The translations under genes were made by a program, and so were the position numbers. Positions 17,084-25,007 of a stretch of DNA of 64,000 nt are shown here, piece after piece. The notes below the pieces were generated by a model. That model saw only the letters and a list, made by a program, of their open reading frames with translations, did not search any database and had not been told where the DNA came from. Within the stretch, counting starts at the first letter, position 1; every line of letters starts with the position of its first letter. This stretch comes from Bacillota bacterium (GTDB taxonomy: Bacteria; Armatimonadota; HRBIN16), in NCBI GenBank assembly GCA_023511455.1, contig JAIMBJ010000002.1, positions 62,001 to 126,000 on the forward strand, in the 5' to 3' direction.

Positions 17084-17877
17084 GCATTTTGCAACAACTG
17101 GTGGAACTCTCGCACTGGCTGGGAGCCGAGCATCGGGAACTGGCGATACTGGGCGAAGGCAATACCTCCGCTCTGGCGGAAGATGGCAAAACCTTCTACG
17201 TGAAAGCCAGCGGTACGCGCCTGATGGACATCACCGAGCAGGGCTTCGTGCGCGTCGACCTGCAGAAGACACTGCACGCACTGGAACACGCCGCCGAAAC
17301 CGATGAAGCCACCCGCACGGCGTTGGAGACCAGCCGGGTAGACCCGCAGGAAAAGCAGATGCCCTCGGTAGAAACCTTCCTGCACGCCTATCTGCTATCA
17401 CTGCCGGGCATTCGCTTTGTCGGACACACCCATCCGGTAGCGGTCAACGCCCTGCTCTGCTCGCAACACGCCGAAGAACTGCTGGCGGGACGCCTGTTCC
17501 CCGACGAAATCGTGGTGTGCGGCATCGCGCCGCTGTGGGTTCCCTACACCGACCCCGGTCTGCCCCTGGCGCGCGAACTGCGCCGTCGGGTGGAAAACTA
17601 TGTGCATCAGTACGGCGTGTTGCCGAAGGTCATCCTGATGCAAAATCACGGCTTGATTACTCCCGCAGAGACACCGCAGAAAGTGATAGCCGCCACCGCC
17701 ATGGCGGTGAAAACCGTGAAGATACTTTTGGGTACAATGGCGGCAGGAGGACCGAACTTTCTCGCGCCGCACCATGTGGAACGGATTTACACCCGCCCCG
17801 ATGAGGCGTATCGGCAGGCGATTATCGCCCAGCTGCAAGCCTCGCGCGAGGACAACCGGAACGACGAAGGAAGGTGA
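17080..17877 (+). CDS. Class II aldolase/adducin-family protein
   Basis: 265 residues. The class II aldolase marks are GEGNTS near the N-terminus, the zinc-binding GHTHPVAVN, a further NHGLI histidine and the phosphate-binding KASGTRL. Members cleave sugar phosphates such as fuculose- or rhamnulose-1-phosphate to dihydroxyacetone phosphate and lactaldehyde. The start overlaps the restriction enzyme stop and the stop is followed within a few bases by the dehydrogenase, so it lies in a coupled series. Lactaldehyde would fit the aldehyde dehydrogenase at 33665-35098, but that link is speculative. Confidence 0.85.
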   Translation: MSILQQLVELSHWLGAEHRELAILGEGNTSALAEDGKTFYVKASGTRLMDITEQGFVRVDLQKTLHALEHAAETDEATRTALETSRVDPQEKQMPSVETFLHAYLLSLPGIRFVGHTHPVAVNALLCSQHAEELLAGRLFPDEIVVCGIAPLWVPYTDPGLPLARELRRRVENYVHQYGVLPKVILMQNHGLITPAETPQKVIAATAMAVKTVKILLGTMAAGGPNFLAPHHVERIYTRPDEAYRQAIIAQLQASREDNRNDEGR

Positions 17878-17882
17878 ATACA

Positions 17883-19628
17883 ATGGACAAATGGAACAGA
17901 TATCGCCATGCACAGCATCCCATCCCTCAGAAGATGCTCCGCTGGCACCTTTACGGGGCAGGGCTGGAGAACCTGGGGAAGAACGGACAGCCCGAAGAGG
18001 TGCCCGTGCCGGAACCCGGCGATGATGAACTGCTGGTGCGTATCGATGCGCTGGGGCTATGTTTTTCCGACACGAAGGTGGTCTCGCTGGGCGAGAAGCA
18101 TCCCCGGCTGGTTGGGCGTGACCTTCAAAAGGAGCCAGTGGTGCTGGGGCACGAGGTCTCCTGCACCGTGGTGAAGGTCGGCAAGAATCTGCAAGACCGT
18201 TTCCACGTCGGGCAACGGTTCATCGTGCAGGCGGACGTGTTTTACCAGGGCAAGAGCATCGCGTACGGCTACGTGTTGCCGGGCGCGATGACGCAGTACG
18301 GCATCATCGGTAAGGAGATTATCGAGGGGGATGAGGGCTGCTACCTGCTACCCATCCGGGACGAGGACGGTTACGTGGAAGCCGCGCTGGTGGAGCCGTG
18401 GGCGTGCGTGGTGGCATCCTATTCTCAGAAACGCCGCCAGCACATCCAGCATGACGGCGTGGCGCTGCTGGTGATGGGCGAGCGCATCCCGCACACCGAT
18501 TTTACGCTGGGCGATGCCATCACCGATACACATCGCCCCCGCAGGGTGGTCGCCCTCAGTGCAGGGGGACAGGTGCGTGCGGAACTGGTCCGACTGGTCG
18601 CCGAGTCGGGCATGGAGCTGGTGGAGGACGAAGCGACCGTCGATGCCGCGCGCCGACACGCCCCGGAAGGCGGCTACAACGACATCCTGTGTATTGGCGA
18701 ACTGCCCCCGGAAGCAATCGAAGGCGTGGCGGACCTGCTGGCAAAAGGCGGCGTACTGTGGATACTGCGTCGCACCCCGTTCGATCGCTGCCTGAGTCTG
18801 GACATCGGACGCATCCACTACGATAGCCTCTGGGTGGTAGGCGCGTTCAGCGACAAACTTGCCGATGCAAACGCCATCCCTCTGCGCAGTGACCTCCTCC
18901 CGGGCGGTGCCTGCTGGATTGTGGGAGGCGGAGGACCCATGGGGCAGATGCATGTGCAGCGCGCCGTGCAACATCCGAACGCGCCTGCCCTCATCGTGGC
19001 AACGGATGTGGACGCGGTACGCCTCGAAGCGGTGCGCGAGCGCTACGCCACCTCTGCCGAACGGCGGGGTATCCGCTTCGCCATCCTGAACCCCAAAGAG
19101 TTTGAACCGCAGGCATTCCACCAGAAACTGCTGGAACTCACCGACGGCAGAGGGTTCACCGACATCGTGAACATGGTACCGATAGCCGACGTGGTCGCCG
19201 ACTCCGCACGACTCCTTGCCGATGGCGGTGTGTATAACATCTTCGCAGGGGTGGCGCGCGGCGTCAAAGCCTGTCTGGATGCAAATGCTATCTGCGGGCG
19301 CAGCGTGCGCTTCTTTGGCAGCAGCGGCTCATCGCTGGCGGACATCCGCCTGACGCTGGAGCAGATGGAAAGCGGTCAATTGCAGACCCGCGCCTCGCTG
19401 GCAGCCATCGGTGGCATGAGAGCAGCGCATGAGGGCATACGGGCACTCATGGAGGCACGCTTCCCCGGCAAGACGGTCATCTTCCCGCAGATACCCGACC
19501 TGCCACTGATGTCGCTGGCGGAGCTGAAGGAGAAGTTCCCCACCGTCTACGCCAAACTGGAGGGTGGTCGCTTCTGGACGAAGGAAGCGGAAGAGGAGCT
19601 GCTACGCCTTCTGCTGCCGGAGGGGTGA
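17883..19628 (+). CDS. Zinc-type alcohol dehydrogenase family protein (sorbose-1-phosphate reductase-like)
   Basis: 581 residues from ATG 17883, with GAAGGAAGG eight bases upstream; GTG 17874, which overlaps the aldolase stop, is an alternative. The N-terminal GroES-like part has ALGLCFSDTK and VVLGHEVSCTVVKVG, with the metal-site Cys and His/Glu. A later Rossmann part includes WIVGGGGPMGQMH. The protein is about 200 residues longer than a standard medium-chain dehydrogenase, with an inserted segment (about residues 190-320) that looks like a second nucleotide-binding-like lobe. The pairing with a class II aldolase is typical of sugar-phosphate or sugar-alcohol pathways. Confidence 0.8.
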   Translation: MDKWNRYRHAQHPIPQKMLRWHLYGAGLENLGKNGQPEEVPVPEPGDDELLVRIDALGLCFSDTKVVSLGEKHPRLVGRDLQKEPVVLGHEVSCTVVKVGKNLQDRFHVGQRFIVQADVFYQGKSIAYGYVLPGAMTQYGIIGKEIIEGDEGCYLLPIRDEDGYVEAALVEPWACVVASYSQKRRQHIQHDGVALLVMGERIPHTDFTLGDAITDTHRPRRVVALSAGGQVRAELVRLVAESGMELVEDEATVDAARRHAPEGGYNDILCIGELPPEAIEGVADLLAKGGVLWILRRTPFDRCLSLDIGRIHYDSLWVVGAFSDKLADANAIPLRSDLLPGGACWIVGGGGPMGQMHVQRAVQHPNAPALIVATDVDAVRLEAVRERYATSAERRGIRFAILNPKEFEPQAFHQKLLELTDGRGFTDIVNMVPIADVVADSARLLADGGVYNIFAGVARGVKACLDANAICGRSVRFFGSSGSSLADIRLTLEQMESGQLQTRASLAAIGGMRAAHEGIRALMEARFPGKTVIFPQIPDLPLMSLAELKEKFPTVYAKLEGGRFWTKEAEEELLRLLLPEG

Positions 19629-19712
19629 TGCTTGCGGTATATGTTCGCAACGTCCTGAAGGCAATCAGGGACATCTATGAAGCAGAGGCAAGACCTCTGC
19701 CTGGAGGAGAGT

Positions 19713-19859
19713 AAGATGAAGCCAGATCTGGAGTTCTACCTGTCGCTGGACTATCCAGTGGAAATCCGCCGCCTTCCAGGCCTGGGGCGATGGATGTTCA
19801 CTACCGCTGGAGATACTCCAGATGTGAAGCACGGCTTTACGCGGTATCGGACGGCGTAA
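19713..19859 (+). pseudogene. HicB-like antitoxin remnant
   Basis: From ATG 19713 (GGAGAG upstream) the frame reads MKPDLEFYLSLDYPVEIRRL, which matches the N-terminus of HicB-type antitoxins. It then loses the usual Gly-rich Y-x-A-x-xPDLPG strand, giving WMFTTAGDTPD before stopping after 48 residues. No HicA toxin is seen. It reads as a deletion-damaged remnant that runs into the 3' end of the opposing vapC gene. Confidence 0.55.
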
Positions 19860-20256
19860 TGACCATCACGTTTGGCGGGGCTTTGAGCCTCATCTCTTTG
19901 TCCAGCGTCAACAGCGGTACGCCGTACTCTAATGCAACCTGCAGAACAATAGCATCACCTCCTTTCACTCCGATTTGCGCTCCCAATATACTGGCAGACT
20001 CCGCTACGTCCAGTGTAATGTCAGTCCAGCTTATCGATGACCATCGAACGAGTTGGTGGCAGACGGCAGCTGCAACGCCTTCGGAGCCCGTTCTTCTCCG
20101 AATAACACAGGTGACCTCCGCGAGCACCAAAACGGGACACACGGCTTCTAGCTGCGCACTGAGCATTTTTTCAAGCACAGGGTAACACTGGCTATGGAAC
20201 ACGTCGTTTGGGTCGAGAGCGCTGATGAAAACGTTGCTATCGACAACCAGCTTCAC
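19837..20256 (-). CDS. PIN-domain toxin (VapC-like)
   Basis: 139 residues from GTG 20256. The acidic PIN residues are visible: Asp in VVDSNVFISALD, Glu in LAEVT, Asp in KGGDAIVL and Asp in LTLDKEM. PIN toxins are Mg-dependent RNases that often cut tRNA or rRNA. The start overlaps the preceding gene by four bases (GTGA), the classic antitoxin-toxin coupling. All catalytic positions are present, so it is likely active. Confidence 0.85.
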   Translation of the reverse strand: MKLVVDSNVFISALDPNDVFHSQCYPVLEKMLSAQLEAVCPVLVLAEVTCVIRRRTGSEGVAAAVCHQLVRWSSISWTDITLDVAESASILGAQIGVKGGDAIVLQVALEYGVPLLTLDKEMRLKAPPNVMVITPSDTA

Positions 20257-20489
20257 CGCTCGCGCTCCAGTTGTACGTCTACGACGCTGTTGCCACCTTT
20301 GGAGTGCCTGCCTACCGCGGCGATTAAATCCGCCAGAGAAGGCGAACTGGAATCACCTGTTTCCGAACCCGGATAACGGCACAGCTGGTCTCTCGTTCTG
20401 AGATTTGCCAGCCTGGTTCTCAAATAGTACAGGTCTTTCTCGAGCCGCCTTATTTCTTTCAGTATCTGCTGTTGTTCGAAGGTGTTCAC
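20253..20489 (-). CDS. Putative antitoxin partner of the PIN toxin
   Basis: 78 residues from GTG 20489, preferred over ATG 20513 because it overlaps the stop of the upstream gene by four bases and has GGTGGTGAG upstream. The first 45 residues form a charged heptad-like helix (EQQQILKEIRRLEKDLYYL); the rest is low-complexity with a C-terminal strand-like tail. No standard VapB DNA-binding fold is recognised, but the position upstream of and coupled to vapC supports an antitoxin role. Confidence 0.65.
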   Translation of the reverse strand: MNTFEQQQILKEIRRLEKDLYYLRTRLANLRTRDQLCRYPGSETGDSSSPSLADLIAAVGRHSKGGNSVVDVQLERER

Positions 20490-20794
20490 GCCTGGCTCAC
20501 CACCCATACCCATTGTATACCCACGAACGGGATGATGTCAACCGCTAAGGGCTTCCTCGTTCGAGCACAACGTTGGTGGAAGGGTCTCCTCTTGGTCGGG
20601 AAGGCGACAGGCTTTTGCCCGTCCGATACGGCGGGTTTTGACCAGACCCTTTCGTTCGAGCGGATTCCGGAAATACCCTTCGCCCGGAATAGCGCCTTGC
20701 GCCAATCCCGCATGTCCCTGCGCACCCAAACGGTAATCTCGGGTTCCTGCGCATGGCTTGCGTCACCGGCGTCTGGCTTCCGTTTCGATGTCAT
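20486..20794 (-). CDS. Unknown protein coupled to the VapBC-like pair
   Basis: 102 residues from ATG 20794, with GGAGG nine bases upstream. Its stop overlaps the start of the next gene by four bases, and its start lies 14 bases after the stop of the ATPase tail, so it belongs to the same transcript. It is basic, with VWVRRDMRDWRKALFRAKG, and ends in an aromatic, hydrophobic tail. It could be the damaged remainder of a longer gene or a genuine small protein; no family recognised. Confidence 0.45.
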   Translation of the reverse strand: MTSKRKPDAGDASHAQEPEITVWVRRDMRDWRKALFRAKGISGIRSNERVWSKPAVSDGQKPVAFPTKRRPFHQRCARTRKPLAVDIIPFVGIQWVWVVSQA

Positions 20795-20808
20795 AGTCTC
20801 TCACCTCC

Positions 20809-21021
20809 TCATGATTCACTTCCCTCCTGCAGATACGCGGCTCTCGGGAAGCGAATCTTGACCGGCTGGCGGAAGGTCGCGTGGCTGATGACCAGATCGC
20901 CCTTCTCCAGGCGCGAGATGTTCGCCTTCACCGCCGGGTCTAAGAAGCGATAGGCAGGCAAGGACAGCTCCGCAGAGCCACTGCGCCCGATGACCATCGT
21001 GGAACTGTTGCCCGCGACGCG
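20809..21021 (-). pseudogene. C-terminal tail of a HerA-like (DUF87) ATPase
   Basis: The frame reads RVAGNSSTMVIGRSGSAELS, then LPAYRFLDPAVKANISRLEKGD and VKIRFPR, the typical end of HerA/DUF87 DNA-translocase-like ATPases. The Walker domains are missing: a TAG at 21022-21024 lies directly before, and upstream is transposase sequence in the same frame. Hence it is a truncated relic, probably cut by insertion or deletion around the transposase fragment. Confidence 0.6.
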
Positions 21022-21390
21022 CTACCCTACCTCCTGACGTCCGGACGCAGAGAATACGGCAACGTTGTCCTCGTCGGTTGCCCAATTGGCAGGGTTGTTC
21101 AGGATATATTCGCGGATGCGTTCCAGTTCCCCCGCATCTCGGATGATGTGTTTGTAATAATTACGCTGCCACAGCCGCCCGACAAACGGGGACCATCCCG
21201 ATTGTTTGACCCCGCGTGTATACAAAACCGTGGTGATGGATTTAAACGCCCCCACCACATCCCCCACCGTAGGGGCAACCCTTGTGGTTGCCCCTGTCGT
21301 TGCCGTTGCATGGGCAGGCACAAGACCTGCCCCTACGGGTGTGTCGTGTGGTTCAAACGCAGGCACGCCCCCACCGCCGTTTCCTGTCAC
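21022..21390 (-). pseudogene. REP-associated tyrosine (Y1/IS200-like) transposase, C-terminal fragment
   Basis: The 122-residue frame holds VVGAFKSITTVLYTRGVKQ, GRLWQRNYYKHIIRD and LERIREYILNNPANW, the C-terminal half of REP-associated Y1 transposases, including the region with the nucleophilic tyrosine. The N-terminal HUH motif is missing, since the fragment is cut where the DUF2961 gene ends (21387). The segment GAGLVPAHATATTGATTRVA is encoded by a palindrome pair lying inside the gene. Not expected to be active. Confidence 0.75.
21267..21338. repeat. REP-like palindrome pair inside the transposase fragment
   Basis: Two hairpins face each other: AGGGGCAACC/GGTTGCCCCT (21271-21295, loop CTTGT) and GGGCAGG/CCTGCCC (21312-21332). 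The whole unit is bounded by an 11-base inverted repeat, CCGTAGGGGCA at 21267-21277 and TGCCCCTACGG at 21328-21338. The layout is that of paired REP units. Confidence 0.75.
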
Positions 21391-22862
21391 CGCACCATGC
21401 GCCTTACGAATAGCGCGTCGATACCCAGAAAGTAGCCCTTCGAAGCGGCGTTTTTGCCCTTGTTGCGCAGGGTCAGCGTGTAGGTGCCGGGCTCCAGATA
21501 GCCCAGCTCCACCACCTGCTCGTGCAGGTAGGGACTGCGCGCGTACAGGTCAAACGTCGCGAGCGGCTTGCCGTCCAGCTCCAGATCAAAGATGCCGAAG
21601 TCGAACGAGTAGGTGGTGACGAGGAACAGCACGTGCCGCCCAGCCTGTTTCACCTCGATGGGCAGGCTCAGCGTCTGTCCCTCCGTGTCCGGCGTCCAGA
21701 ACAGCTGCGCCCCACCGCTGAACAGGGGTAGTTCCTGCCTCTCCACCCTGCCCGCGCTCACACTCACCCGTTCCAGCAGCGTTTCCGCCTCCGTGCCGTT
21801 GTTGGCGATGGTGTGGAACACGCGGGCATAGCCTTTCGGCATCGGCGGGAAGGGCTTGTGGGGTTCCAGCTGATACCAGAAGGCGACGGAGGAGAAGTCG
21901 TCCTCGCGCTCCTCGAAGCCCGATTGCAGGCTGCCGTCTGGCTTGCTGGTGGCACCCTTGTGTTCCATCTCGAAACGCAACGACTTGCGGAACGTGATGG
22001 GGTCGTTGATGTGCCAGCGAAACACGCTGGAGCGCGCCCCCACGGTCTCACCCTCCATCAGCGGCACGCCGTAGAATGGTCCGGAGTGCTGGCGAAAGCC
22101 CCACGCATCGCAGAAGTAGTCCTCCGTGCCGGTGCCTCGCAGGCTGGGCTCGTGCTCGCCGTCGATGAAGAAAAAGTCATCGCCCTCGCCCCACCACCGG
22201 CGGGCGAGCTGTCGGCAACTGAGCACCGTGCCCACATAGTGCCCGCGCCCCGCGATATCGGCGATGAGGTAGTTGCGCCCCATCACCGTGGGGAACTCCT
22301 GGCGATACATCGCGTGGAAGTAGGGCGTGTTTTTGGGCAGGCCGGGCAGCTGTCGCCAGTCGATGGTGTAAAAGAACAGCCGGACGGGCAGTCTCCCCTC
22401 ATTCGTCACGGTGATTCGCGCCGATTTGCGGAAGGGCATCACCCAGTAGCAGTTGCGTGCCCTGCCGTTGGCGGTTACTCGCACGGGCAGAGAGTCGTAA
22501 GGCACGTCCCAGCCATGCCCCAGCCCGAAGAAGTCTCCCAGCGGACACTCCACCGAAGGATGCTCCTCGCCATCCCAGTACATGCGCAGTACCAGCAAGC
22601 GCGAGTATTGCGGTTCAGCGGCAGCAACGGTGCACCAGATGTGCGTGATTTCGCCCGGTCCCTTCAGGTCGGCGAGAACCAGCGTCTCGCCCGGCTCGAT
22701 GGGACGGGCATCGCGGTTGCCGTTGCGCCAGTCGGGGTCGCTGCTGGACTCGCGCCGCGTGACCTCGTGGCGCAGCTGCGTCAGGCTCTGCAGGGAAGAC
22801 AGCTGGCTCGCTGCCGGTAAGACGCTGACCAGTAATAGCAGCAAGGCTACGGTCGCACGCAT
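21387..22862 (-). CDS. Secreted DUF2961 protein (GH172-type glycosidase)
   Basis: 491 residues with a signal peptide (MRATVALLLLLVSVLPAASQ). The family marks are plain: SSDPDWRNGNRDARPIEPGE, DLKGPGEITHIWCTV, SVECPLGDFFGLGHG and GTGTEDYFCDAWGF. DUF2961 proteins form jelly-roll trimers, and characterised members of GH172 cleave difructose dianhydride or alpha-D-arabinofuranosides. It is the last intact gene of the run that starts with folB, 27 bases after uppP, but a metabolic link with that run is not evident. Confidence 0.88.
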   Translation of the reverse strand: MRATVALLLLLVSVLPAASQLSSLQSLTQLRHEVTRRESSSDPDWRNGNRDARPIEPGETLVLADLKGPGEITHIWCTVAAAEPQYSRLLVLRMYWDGEEHPSVECPLGDFFGLGHGWDVPYDSLPVRVTANGRARNCYWVMPFRKSARITVTNEGRLPVRLFFYTIDWRQLPGLPKNTPYFHAMYRQEFPTVMGRNYLIADIAGRGHYVGTVLSCRQLARRWWGEGDDFFFIDGEHEPSLRGTGTEDYFCDAWGFRQHSGPFYGVPLMEGETVGARSSVFRWHINDPITFRKSLRFEMEHKGATSKPDGSLQSGFEEREDDFSSVAFWYQLEPHKPFPPMPKGYARVFHTIANNGTEAETLLERVSVSAGRVERQELPLFSGGAQLFWTPDTEGQTLSLPIEVKQAGRHVLFLVTTYSFDFGIFDLELDGKPLATFDLYARSPYLHEQVVELGYLEPGTYTLTLRNKGKNAASKGYFLGIDALFVRRMVR

Positions 22863-22889
22863 TTGGTTTTCCTCCTTGTCGTTCTCAGT

Positions 22890-23708
22890 TTATCCCCTCA
22901 TCCACCACACCACCAGCACCAGCAGACCCACCACCAGCCGGTACCACAGGAACAGGTTCACCGAGTGCGTGCGCAGGTAGCGCAGCAGGAAGGCGATAGA
23001 CAGATAGCCCACGATGCCCGATGTCAGCACGCCCGCCATCATCACCATCAGCTGTTCGCCAGCGGGAGGCGATGTCACCAGATGGCGAAACGTCCACAGC
23101 GTGGCTCCCAAAGTAATCGGGGCGGAAAGCAGGAACGAAAATCTCGCCGCCGCCTCGCGCGTCAAACCCAGCAGTAATCCTGCCGTAATGGTCGCCCCCG
23201 AACGGGAGACGCCCGGTATCAGCGCCAGCGCCTGCGCACAGCCAATCAGAAAACCCTCAAAGGTGCTCAGAGAATCCAGCGAACGCTCACGCCTGCCGAA
23301 ACGGTCGGCAAGGAACAGCACGATACCCATCGCTATCAACAACACGGCAATCAGCGCGATGCGCGTGCGGATACTCTGTTCAATCACGTCCTCAAACAAC
23401 GCGCCCGCCGCCGCACCCGGCACACACGCCAGCAGAATCATCCACGCCATGCGACGGTCTTCCGCATGAGGGTTCGCCGGGCGCAGTAGCGAACCGAAAA
23501 TCCGCCGCAAATCCTGCCGGAAGTAGCCGATGACCGCCACCGTCGTGCCCAGATGGAGGGCAACGTCAAACACCAGTTTCTCCTGCGGAGTGCCTTCCTC
23601 CCACCCGAACAACCAGGGGGCAATCAGCAGGTGAGCCGAGCTGGAGATGGGCAAAAACTCACCCAGCCCCTGCAGAATGCCAAGCACCACAGCCTCTAAC
23701 AGGTTCAT
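22890..23708 (-). CDS. uppP: Undecaprenyl-diphosphatase UppP (BacA)
   Basis: 272 residues with about eight hydrophobic segments. The catalytic motifs are present: GLGEFLPISSSAHLL near residue 15 (the usual Q is in LQGLGE) and PGVSRSGATI in the middle. UppP recycles undecaprenyl pyrophosphate to the monophosphate carrier for peptidoglycan and O-antigen synthesis in the inner membrane. The start overlaps the small upstream ORF by four bases (ATGA). It is close to wecA/tagO- and wecB-like genes, which also use the lipid carrier. Confidence 0.95.
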   Translation of the reverse strand: MNLLEAVVLGILQGLGEFLPISSSAHLLIAPWLFGWEEGTPQEKLVFDVALHLGTTVAVIGYFRQDLRRIFGSLLRPANPHAEDRRMAWMILLACVPGAAAGALFEDVIEQSIRTRIALIAVLLIAMGIVLFLADRFGRRERSLDSLSTFEGFLIGCAQALALIPGVSRSGATITAGLLLGLTREAAARFSFLLSAPITLGATLWTFRHLVTSPPAGEQLMVMMAGVLTSGIVGYLSIAFLLRYLRTHSVNLFLWYRLVVGLLVLVVWWMRG

Positions 23709-23854
23709 GTCTGCCCTTTTTCCTCCGAAGCAGTGAGAAACATCTGTCTTATCCCGCGCAACAGCGCATCCGCCCGTAACACCACGCCCCCCTTTGCCGG
23801 GTACAGCTTCAACCGTTCGCCCTCGAGAACGGGCAAACGCACCGGGTTTGCCAC
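23705..23854 (-). CDS. Small coupled ORF between wecB and uppP, unknown
   Basis: 49 residues from GTG 23854, with GAAGGG nine bases upstream. It fills the 159-base space between wecB and uppP and its stop overlaps the uppP start by four bases. The sequence (ANPVRLPVLEGERLKLYPAK, then GGVVLRADALLRGIRQMFL) is amphipathic and not membrane-like. It is not recognised; it could be the end of a lost gene or a genuine small protein. Confidence 0.45.
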   Translation of the reverse strand: MANPVRLPVLEGERLKLYPAKGGVVLRADALLRGIRQMFLTASEEKGQT

Positions 23855-23867
23855 AGGTAGCAACCCT

Positions 23868-25001
23868 TCATGCGCTGACCCCGAAATGCTCGAACAGCAC
23901 CTGCCGGATGCGCTGAGCCGCCTTGCCGTCCCCATACGGGTTCACCGCACGCGCCATCTGCCCGTAAGCATCCTCGTCGCTCAGTAAGCGGCTTGCCTCC
24001 TCCACAATGCGTTCGGTATCCGTGCCTATCAGCCGGGCAGTTCCGGCTTCCACCCCTTCGGGTCGCTCGGTGGTCTCACGCAGCACCAGCACCGGCTTGC
24101 CCAAACTGGGAGCCTCTTCCTGCACACCGCCTGAATCCGTGAGGATAAGGGTCGAGTGCTGCATCAGCTTCACAAACGGCGCATATTCGGGCGGGTCGGT
24201 CAGGATGACGCGATCTACCCCGCCCAGCACCTCCGTCGCCGTCTGCCGTACTAAAGGGTTGCGGTGCATGGGAAAGACCACCTGAATATCCTCAAAGCGC
24301 TCCACCAGCTGCCTGACTGCCAAACAGATACGCCACAGTGGCTCGCCCCAGTTCTCGCGACGGTGTGCGGTGAGCAGTACGGTACGCAACGGCGAAGCCA
24401 TCGCCTGCTGCAGCAGTGGGTCGGTCATCGGGTAGGGTTTTTCCGCCACCATCAGCAAAGCGTCGATGCCGGTGTTGCCGGTAACCCAGATGCTCTCGGG
24501 ATTCACGCCTTCCCGTAGAAGGTTCTCCCGCGCTTTGGGGGTAGGGGCGAAGTGGAAGTCGGCGATGGCTCCCGCCAGCCGGCGATTCATCTCTTCCGGG
24601 AAAGGGTTATACTTGTGGTATGTGCGCAAACCCGCCTCCACGTGCCCAAAAGCCACCTGATGGTAAAACGCCGCCAGCGCGGCCACGAAGGTGGTGGTGG
24701 TGTCACCCTGCGCCAGCAGCACATGCGGCTTCTGCTCCCGAAGCAGGGCGTCCAGCCCCTCCAGCACGCGCACGGTGATTTGCGTCAGCGTTTGCCCGTG
24801 TTGCATGATGTTGAGGTCATGGTGAGGCGTGATACGGAAAACCTGCAGAACCTGATCCAGCATCTCACGGTGCTGACCGGTCACCACGACCCTGACCTGC
24901 ACGTGCGGCTCATAACGCTGCAGTTCCAGTACCACCGGCGCCATCTTCACCGCATCGGGGCGCGTGCCGAACACCGTCATCACTTGCAGGGGGGACGTCA
25001 T
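23868..25001 (-). CDS. wecB: UDP-N-acetylglucosamine 2-epimerase
   Basis: 377 residues, the usual length for the non-hydrolysing enzyme. Marks: FGTRPDAVKMAPVV at the N-terminus, AQGDTTT, GHVEAGLRT and the C-terminal DSGGVQEEAP substrate-binding segment. It interconverts UDP-GlcNAc and UDP-ManNAc in the cytoplasm, feeding envelope polysaccharide. It lies 6 bases downstream of the WecA/TagO-like gene. The same neighbourhood (rpiB, glyA, deaminase, tagO-like, mnaA/wecB) is known in several Firmicutes. Confidence 0.95.
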   Translation of the reverse strand: MTSPLQVMTVFGTRPDAVKMAPVVLELQRYEPHVQVRVVVTGQHREMLDQVLQVFRITPHHDLNIMQHGQTLTQITVRVLEGLDALLREQKPHVLLAQGDTTTTFVAALAAFYHQVAFGHVEAGLRTYHKYNPFPEEMNRRLAGAIADFHFAPTPKARENLLREGVNPESIWVTGNTGIDALLMVAEKPYPMTDPLLQQAMASPLRTVLLTAHRRENWGEPLWRICLAVRQLVERFEDIQVVFPMHRNPLVRQTATEVLGGVDRVILTDPPEYAPFVKLMQHSTLILTDSGGVQEEAPSLGKPVLVLRETTERPEGVEAGTARLIGTDTERIVEEASRLLSDEDAYGQMARAVNPYGDGKAAQRIRQVLFEHFGVSA

Positions 25002-25007
25002 GGAAGG

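Noticed and set aside
21813-22820. 335-codon plus-strand frame opposite the DUF2961 gene
   Set aside because: Composition is His/Arg/Gln-rich shadow; the opposite strand matches a known family with a signal peptide.
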